Shown piece after piece: positions 1 to 5,347 of a DNA stretch of 5,989 nucleotides (positions are counted from its first letter, which is position 1; every line of letters starts with the position of its first letter). Both the position numbers and the translations under genes were made by a program. The notes beneath the pieces were generated by a model. The model was not told the DNA's origin. It was given only the letters and a program-made list of their open reading frames with translations, and ran no database searches. Source of the stretch: Planctomycetota bacterium (GTDB lineage: Bacteria > Planctomycetota > MHYJ01 > JACPRB01); the NCBI GenBank assembly GCA_016200125.1, contig JACQFK010000464.1, forward strand, positions 1 through 5,989, in the 5' to 3' direction.

Positions 1-756
1 CTCTGCTTCGGGAAGCAGGAGTGGGAGCGCGGCCTGCCCCCTCTCTCCCGCGGGGACGCCGAGCCCCTCAAGTCCGCGGCGCTTCGGGATCTGGCGGCGT
101 CGACTCCCGAGACGCAGATGGAGGCGGCGGACGCCTGGCTCGCGCTTTCCGAGAAGCAGCCGTCGGCCAGGGGCCGGATCGCCGACCACGCCCTCGCGCT
201 CTACAAGCGGGCCTGGCCCGCGGCGCAGGGAGGGGTCAAGGATGCCCTGAGGGCGAAGCTGAGATCGATCGCCATCCATCCGAGCCGTGCGACGGCTCCG
301 CTGCCGGCTTCGTGGAACCCGGGGACGGACTCCGCGAAGGACGCGTTCACGATCGAGGACGGCTGTCCCCATTCCGGACGTCTCGCGGTGCGGATCGCGG
401 CTTCCGCCAAGCCCGGGGTGATCGGCTCGACGCTCAAGAAGATCCCCCAGGGCCGCGTCTGCACGCTCTCCGGCTGGATCCTGGTGGACAGCCAGGAAGC
501 GATCGGGGACATCCTCTTCATCAATCTGAGCGACGGGAAGAACCCGGATTCCGTCAAGAACTTCATCGTCACGACGCCGGGCGACCAGCCCTGGTGGACC
601 TTCCTCCAGACGACCTTCACCGTTCCGGTCGGAACGGCCTCCCTCGGGATGCAGCTCAAGTACGGGTTCAAGACCGGGTCCGTCTGGGTCGATGATCTTT
701 CCTGCAAGATGGACGACGGCACCGAGCTCTTCGAGAACGGCGGCTTCGAGAAGTGA
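1..756 (+). CDS. 3' part of a planctomycete-type protein with a C-terminal carbohydrate-binding-like (CBM4/9-like) beta-sandwich
   Basis: The frame is open from the first base, so the gene starts upstream. The 251 visible residues end at TGA 754-756. Residues 1-95 are helical and match a pattern I associate with planctomycete surface proteins: W8-E-R-G-L-P-P-L, then A43-D-A-W-L-A-L, then A65-L-Y-K-R-A-W. Residues about 100-236 look like a CBM4/9-type jelly roll: a SGRLAVRI strand at 125-132, a LSGWI strand at 156-160, a W198/W199 pair before a TTFTVP strand, and the closing SVWVDDLS at 227-234. Such domains usually bind glycans or act as structural sandwiches in secreted proteins, but the ligand is unknown here. 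The protein ends in LFENGGFEK, a motif that normally opens a CBM4/9 domain. The stop overlaps the next start by one base. An internal ATG at 118 is unlikely to be the true start because the conserved helical segment begins before it. The coding call is firm and the binding role is inferred. Confidence 0.75.
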   Translation, partial: LCFGKQEWERGLPPLSRGDAEPLKSAALRDLAASTPETQMEAADAWLALSEKQPSARGRIADHALALYKRAWPAAQGGVKDALRAKLRSIAIHPSRATAPLPASWNPGTDSAKDAFTIEDGCPHSGRLAVRIAASAKPGVIGSTLKKIPQGRVCTLSGWILVDSQEAIGDILFINLSDGKNPDSVKNFIVTTPGDQPWWTFLQTTFTVPVGTASLGMQLKYGFKTGSVWVDDLSCKMDDGTELFENGGFEK

Positions 757-1706
757 TGACGGCCGAGCCCTTTCTCTGTCCGATCTGCAGCGAGCGGCAG
801 AACTTCGCCGGCGGGGCGACCTTCACCTGCTCCGGGTGCGGAAGCGGATTCAAGGCCGACCGGATCGATCCGCTGTTCCGCGTCCTCTCGCGGCTCTGGA
901 CGCCGGACGAGAAGGACGGCGATGCCTTCGTCCGCCGGGTCTCCGAGGCGATCCGCGCGGAAGGCCTCGTGGTCAACCCGATCGCGAAGCAGAGCTACGA
1001 CCTGAAGGGCGGCGAATCCATCCGGCTCTGCCTGCTGGGCGATTCGCTCCTGCTGGCGGCCGCGACGGGGGCCTGGTCCGAAGATCTCGCCCTCATGATG
1101 CTGAACGTGCTGATCCCGATCTCGAACCACCTGGAGACGAAGGGGACGCCGCCGCGCTTCGCGATCCTCGCCTCGACGCCGCTGCCCGATCCGATCCGCT
1201 TCCTCTTTGCACATACCCCGCAGGCGCGCTTCGAGCGGCTGGCGATGGGACAGACGGAGATCTGGGATGCCGGCGTCCCCGTCGATCCCGCCGCCACGGA
1301 GGCCCTGACGCGGATCGCCGCGAAGCTGGTGGAGATCTGCTTCCAGCTCCCCCTGAAGGAAACGATCGACGACGCGCAGCTCCTCAACGAGCTGGTGCTC
1401 CGGCGCTTCCGCTTTCCCCTGGCTCCCGAGGCGCCGCTGCCGGGCGGGGGCTACCTTCCGGCGGCGTCGCTCCTCCTGATCGGGCTCCTGGTCGGCCGGG
1501 CGATCCGGGCCTCGGCCCAGTCCCCCTGCGACTGGGCGGCCGCCCCCGACTCGAACTTCGGGCTGACGCTCTCGACGTTCATGCGGTCGACCGGCAACCG
1601 GGGGCGGGCCAACGTCATCGACAAGATGTTCAAGCTCTACCAGAACGGCGCGGAGGATTCGGTCGACTTCCTGGCGCGTCACGTCGTCGACGAGTCGAAG
1701 CCGTAG
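756..1706 (+). CDS. zinc-ribbon protein of unknown function
   Basis: This is a 316-residue protein starting at ATG 756-758, which overlaps the upstream TGA by one base (TGATG), so translation is probably coupled. A GTG directly before it at 753 is an alternative start adding one residue. The N-terminus is a small zinc ribbon: C8-P-I-C11 and C25-S-G-C28, spaced like a typical four-cysteine zinc site. I do not recognise a family in the remaining ~280 residues. They are mixed alpha/beta: LCLLGDSLLLAAATG at 91-105, RFAILASTPLPDPIRFLF at 134-151, a helical stretch at 178-215, and a hydrophobic segment at about 234-250 that could be a single membrane helix or a buried helix. There is no signal peptide, so the ribbon is probably cytoplasmic. 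Pairing with a carbohydrate-binding-like gene gives no clear role. The gene converges on a - strand gene 22 bases downstream. Confidence 0.8.
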   Translation: MTAEPFLCPICSERQNFAGGATFTCSGCGSGFKADRIDPLFRVLSRLWTPDEKDGDAFVRRVSEAIRAEGLVVNPIAKQSYDLKGGESIRLCLLGDSLLLAAATGAWSEDLALMMLNVLIPISNHLETKGTPPRFAILASTPLPDPIRFLFAHTPQARFERLAMGQTEIWDAGVPVDPAATEALTRIAAKLVEICFQLPLKETIDDAQLLNELVLRRFRFPLAPEAPLPGGGYLPAASLLLIGLLVGRAIRASAQSPCDWAAAPDSNFGLTLSTFMRSTGNRGRANVIDKMFKLYQNGAEDSVDFLARHVVDESKP

Positions 1707-1713
1707 GCGCTCC

Positions 1714-1730
1714 GACGCAGGGTCTGCGTC
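1714..1730. terminator. small inverted repeat between convergent genes, possible bidirectional terminator
   Basis: GACGCA at 1714-1719 and TGCGTC at 1725-1730 form a perfect 6-bp stem with a 5-base loop. It fills most of the gap between the + strand stop at 1706 and the - strand stop at 1729-1731, overlapping the latter by two bases. On the + strand a pyrimidine-rich stretch (GGTTCTTCTCTTTC) follows. There is no clean U tract on either strand and the stem is short, so the terminator role is inferred from position. Confidence 0.3.
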
Positions 1731-2550
1731 AGCGGTTCTTCTCTTTCGGCAGCGGGCCGAGGCGCTTCGTGGAGACCGCCAGGTCGTCGATCCAGAGCGT
1801 CTGCTCGTGGGGCAGCAGCCCGGGGCCGAAGTAGGGCGTCAGCAGGAACTGGTTGAACTTCATCTTCGGGAAGTCGGTCGAGCGCAGCAGCACGTCGGTC
1901 TTCTCGACCACGAGGTCGCCGTCGAACCAGGCGCGCACCACGCCGTCGGCGACCGGCTTGTCCGCCTTCAGATCGAGGCTGTTCAGCGTGTACTGCGCCT
2001 CGACGCAATGCCACTGGTCGTCGGTGAAGAGCGCCTTCGCGCTGTCGAAGGTCTGCGCGTTGTAGCCTCCCTTGAGCGGGCCCTGCGTCAGGCCGTGAGG
2101 CGCGTCCTTGTTCTGGATGTCCTGCGCCGCGAGCCGGAGCCGGCCCTCCTGCGGCTCGAGGTACACCGTGAGATGGCTCGCCGCCGGCCCGTGCCACTTC
2201 TCGTTCTCGGTCGTCATGAAGTGCATCAGGTGCGGGTGGTAGCCGCGGCCCGTCCAGCTCCAGCCCTTGGAGAGACGGATATAGCAGCGCAGGTAGACGG
2301 TCTCCGTCGGCTCGAAGAGGTGGCGCACGCCGGTGGAGGAGTCCGGCGTCGTCGCGCCCGCGGGCCAGTGATATTCGATGCAGCCCTTGCCGCTGTTCGC
2401 GCCCTCGGACGCGATCCTGAATTTGTTGTTGCCGTCGTACCAGCCGCGCTCCTGCAGCTTGTCGTCCTCGAAGCTCTCGGAGAACAGGGCGCCGTCGCCG
2501 GCCTGGAGCAGCAGCGCCGCGAGGACCAGGAGCCGGGGCAGGGCGGTCAT
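1729..2550 (-). CDS. secreted concanavalin-A-like (LamG / polysaccharide-lyase-like fold) protein
   Basis: This is a 273-residue protein with a Sec-type signal peptide: basic start MTALPR, hydrophobic LLVLAALLL, and probable cleavage near residue 20. The mature part reads as one beta-sandwich. F26-x-E-S-F-E-D-D opens it, followed by a GKGCIEYHW strand at 54-62, V75-RHLFEPTETVYLRCYI, G102-R-G-Y-H-P-H-L-M-H-F, an LEPQEGRLRL strand at 131-140, WHCVEA at 180-185, VVRAWFDGDLVVE at 204-216 and the closing LWIDDLAV at 252-259. This strand order and the 'dressed neutral' W-F-D-G-x-L hairpin are typical of LamG-like lectins and of the heparin/alginate-lyase-type jelly rolls. I cannot point to a catalytic set, so binding or lyase activity is open. 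The start ATG 2548-2550 overlaps the FHA gene stop by four bases (ATGA), and there is only a weak purine-rich site before it, so expression probably depends on the upstream gene. Confidence 0.85.
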   Translation of the reverse strand: MTALPRLLVLAALLLQAGDGALFSESFEDDKLQERGWYDGNNKFRIASEGANSGKGCIEYHWPAGATTPDSSTGVRHLFEPTETVYLRCYIRLSKGWSWTGRGYHPHLMHFMTTENEKWHGPAASHLTVYLEPQEGRLRLAAQDIQNKDAPHGLTQGPLKGGYNAQTFDSAKALFTDDQWHCVEAQYTLNSLDLKADKPVADGVVRAWFDGDLVVEKTDVLLRSTDFPKMKFNQFLLTPYFGPGLLPHEQTLWIDDLAVSTKRLGPLPKEKNR

Positions 2551-3791
2551 TCCGCCGCCGCCGGCTGGCTGCCGACGATGTCGGCGTCCAGCTCGCGGAT
2601 CTCCACGATGACGGGCATCTCGCCGTCGGGCGCCGGACCTCGGTCCACGACCGAACGGCCGAGCTGGCGGATGGCTTCGGCGACGCGGCGCTCGGCCCAG
2701 CGGATCACCGCGGCTTCGCTCCCGCGCTTCATCTCCTCGAGCTTCATCTTCGCCCGCTTCACGGCGAGCGCGCCGGGGGCGTCGGGGGCGGACTGGAAGG
2801 CGGCGCGGCCGACGCGGTCCAGGAGGGCGTCGCGGCGTTCGATCAGCGCCTCGATGCGGTGGCGCCGCGAGTCCAGGAACTTGCGCGCGGTGTCGCCCGC
2901 GGCCGAGGCGGCGGCGCGCAGCATCGGCATGGGCCTGGTCGCCACGTCCTTGGCGGCGCGGGCGGCGTCCTGGGCGAGGCGCGAGACGAGCGTGGTGTGG
3001 CCCCCGCCGATGCCGCCGCCGGCGACGTAGCGGAAGATCGTCGAGCCGATCTGGATGTGGTCGCCCGGATGGAGCGGGCGGGGACGGACCACCTGCTCGC
3101 CGTTCACGAAGGTCCCGTTGCGGCTGTCGAGGTCGGCGATCACGTGCCGGCGGAAGGACGGCGAGTATTCGATCACCGCGTGGTCGCGCGACGCCGCCAT
3201 GTCGGGCACCGCGACGTCGTGCTCGGCGAGTCGGCCGAGCTGCGACCGGTGGCCGAGAGGGAACAGGTTGCCCAGTTCGTCGCCGGTCTCCTGGATGAGC
3301 CAGCCCTGCGGCTCGGGGGAGGGCGGCGTGGGACCGACCAGGGCCGGCAGGATCCGCGTTTCGTAGTCGAGCTCGCCGCCGGCCTCCACGCCGCGCAGGC
3401 GCTTCTGGGCCACGAGGATCGCGCCCTGCTGCTGGATGTCCAGGGTTCCCATGCCGACCAGGATCTCCCCCAGCGGCGGGGCGGGCAGGTCGTCGCCCGC
3501 AGAGCGCTGGGCCTGGAGGGCGATGCCGACCTCGTCGAGCGAGGCGAAGCCGTTCTGGAGCGAGAGGCCGCCGAAGGTGGTGGCGTCGGGATCGAAGCTG
3601 CCGCTGCGCTGGAGCTCGAGGAGGCGCCGGACCTGGCGGGCGCTGAGGATGCCGCGGCGGCGGGCGATTTCGCCGATCGGCGTGCCCGCGTCCCTGGCCT
3701 GCTCCTCGATCAGGGCGCGAAGCTGCTCTGAGCGAAGCGCCCCGTGGTGGAGCGCGAGAACCCCGAACAGGTGCAGCGGCGCGTTCGCCAT
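2547..3791 (-). CDS. FHA-domain protein with two N-terminal GspE-N-like helical modules
   Basis: The protein has 414 residues, no signal peptide and is probably cytoplasmic. Residues 9-62 and 73-131 are two related helical modules: F9-GVLAL…LRSEQLRALIEEQ…PIGEIARRRGILSARQV, then F73-GGLSL…ASLDEVGIALQAQ…PLGEILVGMGTLDIQQ. They resemble the N-terminal domain of type II/IV secretion ATPases (GspE/PilB), here without any ATPase. Residues about 163-256 are an FHA domain with the phosphothreonine-binding set in place: G186-R187, S201-R-D-H204, and N225-G-T with N230-G in DLDSRNGTFVNGE. Residues 270-385 are Ala/Arg-rich and helical, possibly coiled coil. A short strand-like tail follows (MPVIVEIRELDADIV). 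The protein probably reads phosphothreonine from a Ser/Thr kinase, but the partner is not in the window. The start at 3789-3791 is fixed by a good ribosome-binding site. The stop overlaps the next start as ATGA, which makes a two-gene operon. Confidence 0.9.
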   Translation of the reverse strand: MANAPLHLFGVLALHHGALRSEQLRALIEEQARDAGTPIGEIARRRGILSARQVRRLLELQRSGSFDPDATTFGGLSLQNGFASLDEVGIALQAQRSAGDDLPAPPLGEILVGMGTLDIQQQGAILVAQKRLRGVEAGGELDYETRILPALVGPTPPSPEPQGWLIQETGDELGNLFPLGHRSQLGRLAEHDVAVPDMAASRDHAVIEYSPSFRRHVIADLDSRNGTFVNGEQVVRPRPLHPGDHIQIGSTIFRYVAGGGIGGGHTTLVSRLAQDAARAAKDVATRPMPMLRAAASAAGDTARKFLDSRRHRIEALIERRDALLDRVGRAAFQSAPDAPGALAVKRAKMKLEEMKRGSEAAVIRWAERRVAEAIRQLGRSVVDRGPAPDGEMPVIVEIRELDADIVGSQPAAAE

Positions 3792-3799
3792 CTCCCGGA

Positions 3800-3806
3800 C
3801 CTCTCT
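3800..3806 (-). promoter_or_regulatory. ribosome-binding site of the FHA gene
   Basis: Read on the - strand, AGAGAGG lies 8 bases before ATG 3791-3789. It is the most convincing Shine-Dalgarno-like site in the window and supports this start for the FHA protein. Confidence 0.6.
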
Positions 3807-3832
3807 CTACCTACCGCAGACGACCTTCGGGG

Positions 3833-3838
3833 ATTATA
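3833..3838 (-). promoter_or_regulatory. -10 box (TATAAT) of a promoter for the FHA/LamG-like operon
   Basis: The - strand reads TCTATAATCC here, a perfect sigma-70 -10 hexamer in an otherwise GC-rich sequence, about 40 bases before the FHA start codon. The expected start of transcription is near 3826, giving a short leader that includes the ribosome-binding site. I find no TTGACA-like -35 at a spacing of 16-18 (the hexamer at spacing 17 is GAGAAG), so the promoter may be weak or need an activator. The upstream promoter region runs to within a few bases of the stop of the preceding - strand gene at 3875. Confidence 0.45.
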
Positions 3839-3874
3839 GAATTCCTCACGCGCCGCTTCTCCTGTTTTCTGCCC

Positions 3875-4282
3875 CTATTTGATCAGCGCCGGCTGGGAAG
3901 GGGCCGAGCGGAGGTCGACGCTGTTGACCACGATCACCCGGTACTCGCAGGCTCCGGCACAGGGCGGCACCCGGCAGGACATCCCGGTGGGGAGCTTCTC
4001 CGGGGTGTCGTGGTAGGACATCGACTGGTAGAGGGGACGGCCGAATTTCCCCACGGGCTTCTCCGGGACCTGGGCGATGTCCTTGCCGTTGCACTGGATG
4101 ACGAAGGCCTTGATGCCGCTTTCGAGGTCCGCTTCGGCGGACCAGGCGACCGTGAGCAGGCCGTCCTGGAGCAGGGCGCTCACGTTCGTCGCCGCCGGGG
4201 GCGGGGTCGCATCGCCGACCGCGCCGGTGGCCACGTACTCCATCCAGGCCTTCGCCACGCGCTCGTTGGGCAGCCAGACGGC
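3875..4282 (-). pseudogene. C-terminal part of the alpha/beta hydrolase gene, cut off by an in-frame TAG: linker plus fibronectin-III-like domain
   Basis: This stretch continues the frame of the hydrolase directly after TAG 4285-4283 and runs 135 codons to TAG 3877-3875. It begins AVWLPNERVAKAWMEYV, which reads as the natural continuation of the hydrolase C-terminus. A TPPPAATNV linker then leads into a fibronectin-III-like sandwich: LLTVAWSAEADLESGI, then FVIQCNGKDIAQVP, and finally CEYRVIVVNSVDLRSAPS. Codons stay GC-ending throughout and there are no further stops or frameshifts, so the coding pattern is intact. A GTG at 4258-4256 could in principle restart translation, but no good ribosome-binding site precedes it and the resulting protein would lack both a signal peptide and the first part of the conserved linker. 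It most likely belongs to one 432-residue protein together with the upstream part. The break could be a recent mutation, a base error or readthrough. Confidence 0.7.
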
Positions 4283-5173
4283 CTAGTCGGCCTTCCCCGC
4301 GTAGGCCGACGAGGCCTCCGCAAGCTCGCCGAGCGGCGCGGCCAGCCAGCCGGATTTCAGGTCGACGGGCTTGAGCTTCGACTCGCCCCGCTCGGGGAGT
4401 CTCAGGGCGAGACAGGCGTCGAAGTAGGGGATGGCGAAGTACCGGGAGTCGCCGCATTCGTGCGACGTGCGGGGATCGGGAGCGAAGCCGATCGGGGCGC
4501 CCTTCGCGCGGTAAGCTTTGAACATCGCGAGGGTGCCGGTCCAGGCGCCGTTGAAGCGTTTGTCGCCGTTCTCCTTGGCGCCGGGGTTGCACATCACCGG
4601 GATCGAGTAGACGGCCGCCGCGATCTCGGGCCTGGGCTGGCCTTCCTTCTCGAGCATCGTGAAGGCCGTGCCCGAGCGGAGCCAGATCGCGACGATGCGG
4701 TCGGGATGCAGGATCTGCATGATGCTGGCCCAGGTGCCGCCGCCCGAATGTCCCCAGAGGCACCAGGGCGCGGTCTCGATCTCCGGATGGCCGGACTTCC
4801 TCGCGAGATCGGCGAGCGACTTGAGGAAGGCCTTCTCCGAGCCGTTGCGGGGATCGCACCAGAGGCGGCAGTCCTGCTTGTCCTCCTGCTGGTAGGAAGG
4901 CCCCATCAGCGCGCAGTCCCACTTCTTCGCGAGCGCCTGCCAGTGCAGGTCGTAGGCGGCGGTGGCGCCGCCCTTGCAGGCGCCGGAGCCGCAGCCGTGC
5001 TGATGGACGATGACGCCGCGGAGCTTCGCGACGCCCGGCGGGATCCAGAGCGTGTAGGTGACGCCGAACTGGAGTTCTCCCGCAGTGGTTGACGGCGGAT
5101 AGGCGACTTCCACGTAGCCGCCGTCCTGCGGGGGAGCGGCGAAGAGAAGCGATAGCGCGAAGATCGTGTTCAT
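4283..5173 (-). CDS. secreted alpha/beta hydrolase (esterase-like), truncated by an in-frame amber codon
   Basis: There are 296 codons from ATG 5173 to TAG 4283-4285. I chose this start because MNTIFALSLLFAAPPQ makes a compact signal peptide. An ATG 14 codons upstream (5215) would put the charged stretch RRRPRSR ahead of it. The hydrolase fold is clear: strand GVIVHQHGCG at 53-62 carries an HG-type oxyanion loop, the nucleophile elbow is G141-H-S143-G-G in LWGHSGGGTWA, and the candidate catalytic histidine is H238 in RTSHECGDSR. The acid is not certain; D233 is one option. Paired cysteines (C61/C66, C102/C106) suggest disulfides in an exported enzyme. It resembles PHB-depolymerase/feruloyl-esterase-like hydrolases, but the substrate cannot be read from sequence. 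The catalytic domain is essentially complete before the stop, so a truncated enzyme might still fold. The natural C-terminus, a fibronectin-III-like domain, lies past the TAG in the same frame. No strong ribosome-binding site is visible. Confidence 0.8.
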   Translation of the reverse strand: MNTIFALSLLFAAPPQDGGYVEVAYPPSTTAGELQFGVTYTLWIPPGVAKLRGVIVHQHGCGSGACKGGATAAYDLHWQALAKKWDCALMGPSYQQEDKQDCRLWCDPRNGSEKAFLKSLADLARKSGHPEIETAPWCLWGHSGGGTWASIMQILHPDRIVAIWLRSGTAFTMLEKEGQPRPEIAAAVYSIPVMCNPGAKENGDKRFNGAWTGTLAMFKAYRAKGAPIGFAPDPRTSHECGDSRYFAIPYFDACLALRLPERGESKLKPVDLKSGWLAAPLGELAEASSAYAGKAD

Positions 5174-5221
5174 ACTTCTACTACGCGGCCTGCGGCGTAT
5201 TAGAGATACTTGCATAACCTG

Positions 5222-5344
5222 GAATTGGCCACAGAGTCACGGAGTCACAGCGCGGTCCTCTGTGATCGTTCCTCCTCCCCCCGGGGGGAAGGGGGGAATC
5301 CACAGACCCATCTTCTCCGTGTCTCGGTGTCCCGGTGGCCATTC
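5222..5344. repeat. long imperfect palindrome of octamer repeats with a C6/G6 core (MITE/REP-like element)
   Basis: The left arm opens with GAATTGGCCAC at 5222-5232 and the right arm closes with its near-complement GTGGCCATTC at 5335-5344. From GGCCAC inward, 18 of 24 positions pair. Each arm is a short tandem of octamers of the form CACnGRGn. The left arm has CACAGAGT (5230-5237), CACGGAGT (5238-5245) and a partial CACAG. The right arm, read on the - strand, has CACCGGGA, CACCGAGA and CACGGAGA (5337-5314). The centre, near 5282/5283, is the perfect 14-bp palindrome TCCCCCCGGGGGGA (5276-5289), itself flanked by CTGTG (5260-5264) and CACAG (5301-5305). The element holds no gene. It fills most of the gap between divergent genes and ends 3 bases before the + strand start codon. 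CACAGAG-type intergenic repeats are familiar to me from environmental bacterial genomes. Its mobility is inferred. Confidence 0.6.
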
Positions 5345-5347
5345 TAG

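Noticed and set aside
201..1682. Long open frame on the - strand (493 codons) across genes 1 and 2
   Set aside because: It is antisense to two genes with clear domains, is rich in Arg/Gly/Ala/Asp in the way of GC-rich shadow frames, and shows no motif, signal peptide or ribosome-binding site.
692..1834. Long + strand frame (380 codons) overlapping the zinc-ribbon gene
   Set aside because: Low-complexity Arg/Ala/Gly/Pro translation, out of frame with the C-x-x-C ribbon protein. It is a shadow frame caused by GC-rich third positions.
1807..3030. Long + strand frame (407 codons) antisense to the LamG-like and FHA genes
   Set aside because: It crosses two - strand genes with recognisable folds and has no recognisable domain.
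3846..4922. - strand frame (358 codons) overlapping the hydrolase in another frame
   Set aside because: It would avoid the amber stop, but the translation is Arg/Gly-rich with no hydrolase motifs. The GHSGG frame is clearly the coding one, so a frameshift rescue is not supported.
4010..5092. + strand frame (360 codons) antisense to the hydrolase
   Set aside because: Shadow of the hydrolase frame, with biased composition and no domain.
5199..5227. Possible promoter for the hydrolase (TCTAAT at 5204-5199, - strand)
   Set aside because: The hexamer is only a partial -10 match, and the sequence at spacing 16-18 does not resemble TTGACA, so it is too weak to annotate.
5174..5347. Search for a tRNA, small RNA gene or CRISPR array in the divergent gap
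   Set aside because: The only structure is the octamer palindrome. There is no cloverleaf, and the 8-base repeat spacing does not fit a CRISPR array.
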